Shown here: positions 35,707 through 43,887 of the stretch, one piece after another
Layout: every line of letters begins with the position of its first letter
How positions within the stretch are numbered: the first letter of the stretch is position 1
Assembly (NCBI GenBank): GCA_030835135.1
Contig: JAUQWO010000050.1
Span: forward strand, 21,931-85,930
Source of the DNA: Bacteroidota bacterium
GTDB taxonomy: Bacteria; Bacteroidota; Ignavibacteria; UBA10030; UBA6906
Direction: 5' to 3'
DNA length: 64,000 nucleotides
The notes under the pieces: generated by a model
Databases searched by the model: none
What the model was told of the DNA's origin: nothing
The model's input: only the letters and a program-made list of their open reading frames with translations
Position numbers and translations under genes: made by a program

Positions 35707-38700
35707 ATGCCTGCCCGCCTGCTCGCCCGCGTTCCTTTCGTCTTCCTCCTTGCTTCCACCGCGCTCTGCCCCGCAACGCACGGTCAAACCCTTCACCCCG
35801 AATTTCGCCACCTCTCCGTCGCCGACGGACTCTCCCACTCGCAAGTCGCATCGATCACCCAGGACCGATACGGATTCATCTGGATCGGCACACGCTCCGG
35901 ACTCAACCGGTATGACGGATACCGCTGCACCGTGTTCAAACACCGGACGGATGATCCCTCATCCATCTCCGGCGACTTCATCCTCTCGCTCTGCGCGGCG
36001 AGCGACGGACGGCTCTGGATCGGCACACAGAACCGCGGACTGAATGTGTTCGATCCTGCCACCGGACATTTCACCCATGCGCCAAAGGGGTCGCCCGGAG
36101 CCGCACTGACGATCCCCGTCCTCATGGAAGATCATACCGGCACTCTCTGGGTCGGCACCACCGATGGTCTGTTCACCGTCGACCTCTCCGGGAGTACGTT
36201 CTCGCTGCTGCCGGTCTCCGACTCGTCAACCTCTCCAGCGTCGCGACTGTCCGTCGTCCGGGCCCTGCTTGAAACCCCCGACGGCACGTTGTGGGTCGGC
36301 ACCGAGAACGGCGTGAAGAAGTTGCCACCCACAAAGCGCGCCGCACGGAAGTTCATCGCTCTTCCCCATGCCGCCGGCGATCCCGCCAGCCTGAGTGTCG
36401 GCATCGTCCACGCTCTGACGGCCGATCCCTCCGGTGGCGTGTGGGCCGGGAGCCGGACGGGCGGTGTTCGTCGCATCGACCCGCGAGGGCACATCGACAG
36501 GTTCCTTGCAGATGCACAGGAGCGCTCGCTGTTCACCGACCGGTCCGGGACCGTCTGGCTCGGCACCCTTGATGAAGGTGTATTCACGATCTCCGGAAGA
36601 CCGGACCTTCCGGTCATCGAGAACTTTCGGCACGATCCGAACAGCGGGGAGGGACCGGGAGCGAACGAGATCAGTTGCATCACCGAAGACCGGTCCGGCC
36701 GCATCTGGTTCGGCACCGCCGGTGGTGGAGTGTCGTATGTCGACCCGCTTCGTCGAAAATTCCAGCACCGCCACCATATCCCCTATGCCAGGGGAACACT
36801 CTCGGCTGATCTTGTCAGGGCCATGGCGGTCGACCCGGCCGGTGACCTCTGGGTGGGTAGTCAGGGTGGCGGCATCGACCGATTCCCGCGGGGCAACGAC
36901 CGGTGTGTGCATTACACAACAGGCGGTGTCGAGGAGAAGGACAACCTGCTCACAGCCCTGGTCTGCCGCGGGAACGGCGAGGTGTGGGCCGCCTACACCT
37001 TTGGAGGGATGGTCCGGATGTTCCCCGGACGGAAGGAGCCGCAACATTTCCTTCACGACACGCGCGACACGACAGGACTGACAGGCATCAACGTCGTGCG
37101 TGCGATGTTCGAGGATTCTCGCGGAACGCTGTGGATCGCAACGCACGGGTTTGGCGTTTTACGGTTTGATGACCGGACCGGTACATTCTCGCGGTACGGG
37201 ATGTCGGACCGGGGGCGGTTGCGGAGCAATCATGTCTGGTGCATCACCGAGGACCGCGACGGGATGATCTGGTTCGGACTCCGGACCTATGGACTTGCCC
37301 GGCTCGATCCGGCGACGGACGCCGTTGCGCATTTTCCGTCCGGCGCGGCCGACTCCGTTCTCTCCGATGACCCGGCACTCGCGCTGCTCGCCGCATCGGA
37401 CGGATGTCTGTGGGCAGCCACAGCAGGTGGCGGGCTGCAGCGTCTCGACCCTCGCCGGGGAATGGTGACACGCTACAACGAATCGCGGGGCTTCCCGGAG
37501 AATATGGTGTATGGCATTCTCGAAGACGCCCACCGCGATCTCTGGCTGAGCACAGGCAAAGGCATCGTCCGGTTCACGCCATCCACACACAAGGCCCGCC
37601 TCTTCGGGATGGCTGATGGGATCCAGAGCACCGAGTTCACGGCGGGCACATGTTGCGTGACACCGGATGGCTGGATGGGGTTCGGTGGGATCAATGGATT
37701 CAACTGGTTCCATCCCGACAGCATCGCATTCAACACGGTTCCTCCGCCCGTCGCCCTCACCGGCTTCCGCGTGTTCGATACGGAACGCCACGTCGCCCCC
37801 ATACCCCCTCCATCGGCACCTCTGATCCTCCGGCGCGACGAGAATTTTTTCTCTGTCGAATTCGCCGCCCTGGACTACACGTCACCCGGTGAGAACCAGT
37901 ATTCCTACAAGCTGGAGGGGTTCGACCGCGACTGGGTCCATGCAGGACGCTCGCATCGCGCGACCTACACCAACGTCGGACCGGGCGAATACATCTTCCG
38001 GGTCCAGGCTGCGAACAACGACGGCGTATGGAACATGGAAGGGGCGTCGCTCGCCATCGTCATCCTTCCCGCAGTCTGGGAGACCTGGTGGTTCCGTGCG
38101 CTCGTTGTGATCGCCGCCGGAGTCATCGGCGTCGTGCTCTATCGCTATCGCATCAACCGGCTCCTGGCTGTGCACCGGACCCGCGAGCGGATCGCGCGGG
38201 ACCTCCACGACGATGTCAGCGCGATCCTCAGCGGCATCGTGTATTTCAGCAGCGCCGTGGAGACGGACGGTGGCAACGCCCTGTCCGATCGCTCCTCCCA
38301 CTTCCTGACCCAGATCCGCCGCAGCTCCACCGAAGTCCTGGAACTTCTTCACGACATCATCTGGTCGATCCACCCGGACGGCGACTCCCTGGAGAGCATC
38401 CTCACCAAGTGCCGTCGCTTCGCGGCCGATCTGTGTGAAAGCCGGGGGATCGCGCACGACATCTTGGTCACGGACAGTGTGCCTGCGCGGAACGTGGACC
38501 CGGAGAAGCGCCGGGACCTCTGGCTGATGTACAAGGAGATGATCACCAATGCCGTCCGCCACTCCGCCTGCACGACGCTGCAGGTCAGGATAACCGTCGG
38601 TCCCGAAGGAGAGCTCGCGTTGACCGTGGCGGACAACGGAACCGGTTTCGACAGCACGCAGCCCGGCCGTGAGAGCGGATTGCGGAACATCCGCGCCCGG

Positions 38701-38781
38701 GCAACTGCGTTGAAAGGCGATCTGCACGTGGTGAGTGTCCCCGGCCAGGGGACTCGATGGGAGTTCCGGACCGTCCTCTGA
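35707..38781 (+). CDS. Module A propeller sensor histidine kinase (Reg_prop, Y_Y_Y, HisKA_3)
   Basis: 1024 aa. A signal peptide (FVFLLASTALCPATHGQ) precedes about 14 propeller repeats (each like SITQDRYGFIWIGTRSGLNR), then a Y_Y_Y domain (FAALDYTSPGENQYSYKLEGFD), a transmembrane helix near residue 800 (FRALVVIAAGVIGVVLYRY) and a HisKA_3 kinase with H-box RDLHDDVSAILSG and HATPase N-box and G-boxes (VADNGTGFD). The large exterior propeller probably binds a glycan or other ligand. ATG 35707 is chosen because it gives a normal signal peptide; earlier in-frame ATGs at 35641 and 35671 add a charged leader. The response regulator gene lies 97 bases downstream. Confidence 0.9.
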   Translation: MPARLLARVPFVFLLASTALCPATHGQTLHPEFRHLSVADGLSHSQVASITQDRYGFIWIGTRSGLNRYDGYRCTVFKHRTDDPSSISGDFILSLCAASDGRLWIGTQNRGLNVFDPATGHFTHAPKGSPGAALTIPVLMEDHTGTLWVGTTDGLFTVDLSGSTFSLLPVSDSSTSPASRLSVVRALLETPDGTLWVGTENGVKKLPPTKRAARKFIALPHAAGDPASLSVGIVHALTADPSGGVWAGSRTGGVRRIDPRGHIDRFLADAQERSLFTDRSGTVWLGTLDEGVFTISGRPDLPVIENFRHDPNSGEGPGANEISCITEDRSGRIWFGTAGGGVSYVDPLRRKFQHRHHIPYARGTLSADLVRAMAVDPAGDLWVGSQGGGIDRFPRGNDRCVHYTTGGVEEKDNLLTALVCRGNGEVWAAYTFGGMVRMFPGRKEPQHFLHDTRDTTGLTGINVVRAMFEDSRGTLWIATHGFGVLRFDDRTGTFSRYGMSDRGRLRSNHVWCITEDRDGMIWFGLRTYGLARLDPATDAVAHFPSGAADSVLSDDPALALLAASDGCLWAATAGGGLQRLDPRRGMVTRYNESRGFPENMVYGILEDAHRDLWLSTGKGIVRFTPSTHKARLFGMADGIQSTEFTAGTCCVTPDGWMGFGGINGFNWFHPDSIAFNTVPPPVALTGFRVFDTERHVAPIPPPSAPLILRRDENFFSVEFAALDYTSPGENQYSYKLEGFDRDWVHAGRSHRATYTNVGPGEYIFRVQAANNDGVWNMEGASLAIVILPAVWETWWFRALVVIAAGVIGVVLYRYRINRLLAVHRTRERIARDLHDDVSAILSGIVYFSSAVETDGGNALSDRSSHFLTQIRRSSTEVLELLHDIIWSIHPDGDSLESILTKCRRFAADLCESRGIAHDILVTDSVPARNVDPEKRRDLWLMYKEMITNAVRHSACTTLQVRITVGPEGELALTVADNGTGFDSTQPGRESGLRNIRARATALKGDLHVVSVPGQGTRWEFRTVL

Positions 38782-38791
38782 TCACCACTGA

Positions 38792-38822
38792 ACTACCGGT
38801 TTATGTAGTGTGATGATCACAC
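38792..38822. promoter_or_regulatory. Dyad ACTACC-N7-GTAGTG and adjacent GTGTGAT palindrome
   Basis: A 19-base dyad at 38792-38810 (ACTAC and GTAGT arms) is followed immediately by GTGTGAT-G-ATCACAC (38808-38822), a perfect 15-base odd palindrome, between the kinase and response regulator genes. A second dyad with identical arms lies at 39754-39772, before the T9SS remnant. Candidate operators of the LuxR-type regulator. Confidence 0.5.
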
Positions 38823-38878
38823 CTCATCCGTATCATGCGCACTCCAACGAAGCACCTTTCAGGGAAGACAATGCAGAC

Positions 38879-39535
38879 ATGGATCCGATCAACGTTGCGA
38901 TCGTCGAAGACAATCCGTACGTGCGTGAGGCGTGGGGCGCCATGGTGGAGGCGGACGAGGGACTGCGCCTGAGCGGCTGCCACAGGAGCTGCGAAGAGAT
39001 CCTGGCATCCGACACGCTCGAGCGGACCGATGTGCTGCTGCTTGACATCGGTCTTCCCGGGCGCTCCGGCATCGAGGGTCTTGCCGACATGCGGAAACGC
39101 GCCCCCGGCCTGCTGGTGATCATGTGCACGGTGTTTGAGGACGACGCCAACATCTTCAACGCGCTGTGCGCGGGAGCGGTGGGATATATCCTCAAAAAGA
39201 CCCCTCCGGAAGAGATGCTCCGCGCGATCTATGACGTGGCCGCCGGCGGATCGCCTATGAGCCCATCCATTGCGCGCAAAGTGATCCGGTCCCTGCACAC
39301 CGGCCCGACACACCCGCACGGCCCGGGGTCCGTGGTCCTCTCGGAACGCGAACAGGAGATCCTGACCCGGCTCGTCCAGGGTCGGTCGTATCGGGACATC
39401 GCCAACGAGCTCTTCATCTCGGTGGATGGTGTGCGCTACCATCTGCGCCACATCTACGAAAAGCTGCAGGTCTCATCGCGGGCTGAAGCAGTGGCAAAAA
39501 GTCTCAAGGACCGTCTCGTGCCGCCTCCCCGCTGA
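38879..39535 (+). CDS. Module A LuxR/NarL-type response regulator
   Basis: 218 aa. Receiver with acidic pair in IVEDNPYV, phosphoacceptor aspartate in LLLDIGLPGRSG, T in MCTVFEDD and K in YILKKTPP. HTH domain (about residues 150-215): LSEREQEILTRLVQGRSYRDIANELFISVDGVRYHLRHIYEKLQV. ATG at 38879 gives the normal N-terminus; an in-frame ATG at 38810 overlaps the putative operator, which argues against it. Works with the preceding propeller kinase. Confidence 0.92.
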   Translation: MDPINVAIVEDNPYVREAWGAMVEADEGLRLSGCHRSCEEILASDTLERTDVLLLDIGLPGRSGIEGLADMRKRAPGLLVIMCTVFEDDANIFNALCAGAVGYILKKTPPEEMLRAIYDVAAGGSPMSPSIARKVIRSLHTGPTHPHGPGSVVLSEREQEILTRLVQGRSYRDIANELFISVDGVRYHLRHIYEKLQVSSRAEAVAKSLKDRLVPPPR

Positions 39536-39844
39536 CGCACTCCGCCTTATCCTTTGTGTCCTTTCCATTCGCCATCCCCGATCCTCGTTGCACCACCGTC
39601 CATTCTCCTTCTTACTTCTTACTTCTTTCTTCTTCCCTCTTTCTTCTTACTTCTTACTTCTTTCTTCTCTCTTCATTTTCCTTTCTTCCTTTTTCCTTCT
39701 TTCTTCTCCTTCTTCCCTCCTCATTTTGCCCCCTTCCCCCATGCTTCGATAAAACTACCCGATCCGGTAGTGCGTCCTCTCACCCCTCTTTGTATACTCC
39801 CACTCCTCCGCGATGATCCGTTCTTTTACAGATACGAGGTACCT
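39536..39844. other. Non-coding region with pyrimidine-rich tract and promoter dyad
   Basis: 309 bases with no convincing gene. Bases about 39600-39745 are almost all C and T on the plus strand, with repeats of CTTCTTACTT and TTTCTTC, a low-complexity tract. It is followed by the ACTACC dyad (39754-39772) and a possible promoter near TTTGTATACT at 39790. A long in-frame ORF here translates into Leu/Ser/Phe repeats and looks spurious. Confidence 0.7.
39754..39772. promoter_or_regulatory. Second ACTACC-N7-GTAGTG dyad
   Basis: ACTACCCGATCCGGTAGTG shares the length, both arms and 14 of 19 bases with the dyad at 38792-38810. It lies 72 bases before the T9SS remnant gene. Likely a second binding site for the module A regulator. 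Confidence 0.5.
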
Positions 39845-40123
39845 ATGATCCGTGAGTTCACCATGGCGGTGATCACCGCCTTCGCATCCATTGCCGCCCA
39901 TGGACAGACACTCTGGCAATGGCAGCACCCACGTCCACTGGGACACTCCCTCTACGCGGTCGGTACCATTGACGACCACAGGATGGTGGCAACCGGCGGA
40001 CTGGCGAGCAGTGTGTACTTCTACCGGCTCGAGGTCCGGCCTTCGGACGGCGGCTCCGGGCGCCACTCCGGAGATGGAACGGGCACCCATACAGAGACCG
40101 AACGCATGCTCCTCACACGATAA
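39845..40123 (+). pseudogene. Internally deleted T9SS-secreted protein (signal peptide fused to sorting-domain tail)
   Basis: 92 codons. The first 21 residues are a signal peptide (TMAVITAFASIAAHGQ), followed by LWQWQHPRPLGHSLYAVG, like the opening of YCF48/propeller-type secreted proteins. Around residue 55 it changes into VYFYRLEVRPSDGG and ends ERMLLTR, which matches the last 40 residues of T9SS sorting domains (compare VYFYRIQARL and MILLR in the next gene). The body and the NYPNPFNP region are missing, though the frame is kept across the junction. Best explained as an in-frame internal deletion. Its promoter region appears intact. Confidence 0.7.
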
Positions 40124-40158
40124 CTGAAGAATGGCACTGAAGGGAAAGGAAGGGTGGT

Positions 40159-42558
40159 ATGAAGAAGATCATGAGGACTGTTATCCTTGTCGCCATCGCG
40201 GGCATCATGGCATCAACCGCAACAGCCGGCATCCGCTGCACCGCCACAAAGTCCGGGAATTGGAGCGATCCGACGGTCTGGGACACGGGGGTCGTCCCCG
40301 GCCTGGGGGATGATGCATGGATCGACCTCGGTTCGAACGTCACGGTGGATATATTCGGTGCCGTGTGCCTGGATGTGTTCATATACAACGGGAAGATCAC
40401 GATAGCGTCCGCAGGTGCTCTCCTGTCCGTCACCGATTTCTTCACGATCGGCAACGATCCGGCGAACACCGGCACACTGGTGATGTCTGCCGGCAATCTG
40501 TTCGTGGGTGGCAATTTCAACATCTCTTCCGACGGGACGGCGGACATCACCGGTGGGACCCTGCACCTGACCGGGTCCGGCCAGAACCTGGACCCCGGAA
40601 CGTACTTCAATATCCGCATGTCCGGCGGCACCAAGACCGTTTCCGGAGACATCACGGTGGACGGTACCATGGAGATCCTCAGTGGGGCGACGTTCGATGG
40701 CGGGGCGTTCACCCACCGGTTCAAGGGCGACTGGACCAATGACGGCACGTACACCCCGAAGATGAGCACGGTCATCTTCAACGGAAGCACGCCACAGGCG
40801 ATCTCCGGCACGTCATCGTTCCGCCATCTTTCATTCACCGGCCCGGGGATCAAGACACTGAGCGGCTCGCTGCTCGTGAACGGGGATGTCACCGTCGGGG
40901 CGGCGGCAACGGTACGGGCCGGGTCGTCATCCATGGAAGTGGGCGGGAACTGGTCGTGTGTCGGCACGTTCAACGGACAGACCGGGGAGGTAGTGTTCGA
41001 TGGCCCGTCGATCGCGATCTCCGGCGGCGCGGCATTCCATCACGTGACCATCCGTGGAGCGACTGTCGTTACGTGCTCGAACAATATCACGATGGATGGC
41101 GATTTCTCGACCAGTAACCAGGCGACCTTCGATGCCAACGCACAGACACTGACGGTGGGCGGGGACTGGTCGAACTCCGGCGTTTTCAAAGGGGTGGGGG
41201 CGACGATCGTCATGAATGGCACCACCCAACAGATGGTGACAGGCTCGCGGAGAGTGACCAACCTGACGATCGACAACAGCGCCGGGATCCAACTGGCAGT
41301 CGGTGCCATTGACACGGTCATCGGAACCCTGACCTTCACCCAGGGAAGCATCTGGCTGCTGAACGGCAACGTTCACCTGGGAACGAACTCGGGAGTCGTC
41401 GGCGCAGGTGCAGGTCAATGCATCATCACCAACTCGGTCGGTTACGTGCACCGGAGGGTTCAGGGTGGCGTGAGTGCTGTACCATTCACATTCCCCGTGA
41501 GTCCCGATGCAACGACCTACAACCCGGTGACCATCGCCCTGCGGTCCGTCGCCGGCGAGCCCGACGAGATCTTCGCCGTCCGCGCATCCGTTCTTAAATC
41601 CGGCTCACCCGGGTTCGCTTCGATCGATACGACATTCTGGGTGTGGCGCTTCTGGGACATCATGGAAGAGACTCCCGGAGGCAACCATGCCGATCTCACG
41701 TTCCAATGGGACCGTGAGTCGCAGGGCTCGCTCTCGTGGCCCGTCAAGAATGCTGTCGTGAACGCTGGGTTCTACCTGTACGATCCCGTCTCGCATGTGT
41801 TCACCCAGTTCACCGGCGCAACCGGGCCCGCACCGTTCGGCGGGCCGCTCACTGCCGCGTCCTCGCAATCCAAAGCGACGTCGTTCGGCATTATCACCGT
41901 CGGTCCGGATGTCACCCTGCCGGTCCAACTCTCGGCATTCACCGCGACACGCGTATCGCGTTCATCGGTCACGCTGACGTGGACAACGCTGAGCGAGAGC
42001 CAGAACTACGGATTCTACGTGCAAAGGCGGGACAACGCCTCCGCCGCGTGGACGGAGATCCCGGGGTCGTTCCAGCCGGGCTTCGGAACGACGGCGAGCG
42101 TGCATCACTATGCCTACACCGACTCCCTTGCCGGAACGGGCGCGCAGGAATACCGGCTGGATCAGCGCGATCTGAATGGGACCTCCCACTACTCCGATCC
42201 GGTGCTCGTCTCCGGCGTCACGGACGTCCGCGATGGGACCGGCGCCCCGCATGAATTCATCGTGCTGCAGAATTATCCGAACCCCTTCAACCCGATGACA
42301 GATATCGGATACCAGATAACCGCGCTCAGCGATGTCACGCTCATGGTCTACGACATGCTCGGGCGTGACGTTGCCGTGCTTGTGAATGAACGGAAGACCC
42401 CGGGATCATACCAGGTGAGGTTCGATGCGGCGGGACTCCCGGGCGGCGTCTACTTCTACCGCATTCAGGCCCGCTTGGTGGAGCCGACCACCGGCCGGCC
42501 AGCCCGGGATGGCGCGACGGACTATACGGCGACGAAGAAGATGATCCTTCTCCGATAG
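40159..42558 (+). CDS. Module A T9SS-secreted surface protein, beta-helix type
   Basis: 799 aa starting after GGAAGGGTGGT. A signal peptide (TVILVAIAGIMASTATA) is followed by GNWSDPTVWDTGVVPG and a long series of beta-strand repeats of the type 'VxGDxTVxxGAT', consistent with a right-handed beta-helix. Residues about 590-690 form a fibronectin-like domain (LTWTTLSESQNYGFYVQRR), and the C-terminal 80 residues are a type IX sorting domain with IVLQNYPNPFNPMTDIGY and the terminal KKMILLR. It should be exported to and attached on the cell surface. It has no enzyme motif. Its location suggests control by the module A sensor. Confidence 0.88.
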   Translation: MKKIMRTVILVAIAGIMASTATAGIRCTATKSGNWSDPTVWDTGVVPGLGDDAWIDLGSNVTVDIFGAVCLDVFIYNGKITIASAGALLSVTDFFTIGNDPANTGTLVMSAGNLFVGGNFNISSDGTADITGGTLHLTGSGQNLDPGTYFNIRMSGGTKTVSGDITVDGTMEILSGATFDGGAFTHRFKGDWTNDGTYTPKMSTVIFNGSTPQAISGTSSFRHLSFTGPGIKTLSGSLLVNGDVTVGAAATVRAGSSSMEVGGNWSCVGTFNGQTGEVVFDGPSIAISGGAAFHHVTIRGATVVTCSNNITMDGDFSTSNQATFDANAQTLTVGGDWSNSGVFKGVGATIVMNGTTQQMVTGSRRVTNLTIDNSAGIQLAVGAIDTVIGTLTFTQGSIWLLNGNVHLGTNSGVVGAGAGQCIITNSVGYVHRRVQGGVSAVPFTFPVSPDATTYNPVTIALRSVAGEPDEIFAVRASVLKSGSPGFASIDTTFWVWRFWDIMEETPGGNHADLTFQWDRESQGSLSWPVKNAVVNAGFYLYDPVSHVFTQFTGATGPAPFGGPLTAASSQSKATSFGIITVGPDVTLPVQLSAFTATRVSRSSVTLTWTTLSESQNYGFYVQRRDNASAAWTEIPGSFQPGFGTTASVHHYAYTDSLAGTGAQEYRLDQRDLNGTSHYSDPVLVSGVTDVRDGTGAPHEFIVLQNYPNPFNPMTDIGYQITALSDVTLMVYDMLGRDVAVLVNERKTPGSYQVRFDAAGLPGGVYFYRIQARLVEPTTGRPARDGATDYTATKKMILLR

Positions 42559-42719
42559 TATCGCAGGGGACGTTGTGGTATTGCGGGTTCGGGCAGGAAT
42601 TGTATATTACTCCTCGATCCGTCATGGGGAAACGGAGACTCACTCGCAGGGGAGAGGTCATCGCACGCACAGTGGACGTAACGGAGCGCCGGTCAAAGCG
42701 AAGGGCAGGCAGGGATCTG

Positions 42720-43838
42720 GTGCGTGACCGCCATGGATCCATTGCACCGATCGTGCCGCGGTCATCGTTGCCCGGGCTCCTCACCATCGCGGCGATGACC
42801 TTGACCATCACACTGTGTTCTCCGGGGTGCAAGAGTTCCTCCACCGACCCCGGCCCTGCCACGTCCAGGCGCTCCTACGCGATGGGATTCTCGGGCACAC
42901 CCCCGCGCATCGATGTCACCGTCGCCATCGCCGCGATCGACATGTGGTCGAAGCGCGCGGAAGCCGGCATGATCGCCCAGAGTCCGCCGTGGGATTCTCT
43001 CCTCGCCGGCATCACACCCGAGACCCTCGTGGCGCGCGACCTGCTGCCGCTGGCGAACTACTACCGCTCCAAAGGTCTTTCGCTCTGGTTGTATCTGGAC
43101 CCCGCGAATGGGTTGGATCGTACTGGCGAAGCCGATGCGCTCGTCGCCGCTCACCGCAGCATCACCGAGCCTTCGATCCAGGCGATCTTCCGCCGCTTCG
43201 CGGTGGTCGCCGACAGCATCCTCAAACCCGCGCATTGCGGACTTGCACTCGAAACGAACCTCATCCGGACAGCTTCCTCCGCTTCACTCTACGCTGCCGT
43301 CAAGCAGGTGGCCAATGACGCCGCGGCGGACCTGCGGGCGCGGGGAACCACCGCAAAGCTCAGTGTGAGCGTTCAGGTGGATCACGCATGGGGCAACGCC
43401 AGGGGTCCCTACGCCGGCATCGCACCGGACCTCGCCGACTTCCCCTTCATCGAGGAACTCGGCCTCTCGTCCTATCCGTACCTCGCCGGCTTCACCGCAC
43501 CGGAACAACTCCCGGCGGACTACTACAGCCGCCTCCTTGCCGGGACGACACTGACGGCGGCAGTGACGGAGGGGGGCTGGAACTCCGCGACCGTCGGCGC
43601 TGTGACCTCGTCACCCGAGCTCCAGCGCCGGTATCTTGTCCGGCAGGCGACGCTGCTGGACAACGCGCATGCCACCGCGGTCTTTCAACTCATGTTCACC
43701 GACCTCGACATCCCATCGCTCGATCTTCCTCAAGGCTCCATTCTTCCCTACTTCGCCTTCAATGGCCTCGTCGATGTGCACCTTGCCCCAAAGCCCGCAC
43801 TGGCTGTATGGGACAGCCTTTATGCCTTGCCGCGCTGA
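42720..43838 (+). CDS. Putative lipoprotein with glycosidase-like barrel, unknown substrate
   Basis: About 372 aa from a GTG at 42720; an in-frame ATG at 42624 would add 32 basic residues. A hydrophobic stretch ends in LCSPGCKSSS, a likely lipoprotein cleavage site. The mature part alternates strands and helices as a TIM barrel. Glutamates in LALETNL near residue 180 and in AVTEGGW near residue 283 are placed as acid/base and nucleophile of clan-A glycosidases, which is my inference. C-terminus AFNGLVDVHLAPKPALAVWD fits GH-like proteins. Stands between a T9SS cargo gene and the polymerase cassette. Confidence 0.6.
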   Translation: MRDRHGSIAPIVPRSSLPGLLTIAAMTLTITLCSPGCKSSSTDPGPATSRRSYAMGFSGTPPRIDVTVAIAAIDMWSKRAEAGMIAQSPPWDSLLAGITPETLVARDLLPLANYYRSKGLSLWLYLDPANGLDRTGEADALVAAHRSITEPSIQAIFRRFAVVADSILKPAHCGLALETNLIRTASSASLYAAVKQVANDAAADLRARGTTAKLSVSVQVDHAWGNARGPYAGIAPDLADFPFIEELGLSSYPYLAGFTAPEQLPADYYSRLLAGTTLTAAVTEGGWNSATVGAVTSSPELQRRYLVRQATLLDNAHATAVFQLMFTDLDIPSLDLPQGSILPYFAFNGLVDVHLAPKPALAVWDSLYALPR

Positions 43839-43862
43839 CGTGAACGATGAAGCCAATTCTGA

Positions 43863-43887
43863 ATTCATCCCGCTTCGCGGGATGAAT
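43863..43887. other. 11-bp perfect hairpin at convergent gene ends
   Basis: ATTCATCCCGC and GCGGGATGAAT pair around TTC. It overlaps the last codons and stop of the polymerase gene and follows the lipoprotein gene. There is no T run on either side, so it may be an mRNA 3'-end structure rather than a classic terminator. Confidence 0.55.

Noticed and set aside
39554..39844. ORF covering the pyrimidine-rich tract before the T9SS remnant
   Set aside because: Low-complexity translation in several frames at once; the credible start with a signal peptide is at 39845.
43863..43887. Rho-independent terminator at the polymerase and lipoprotein gene ends
   Set aside because: The hairpin is perfect but has no T run on either strand, so I list it only as a hairpin.
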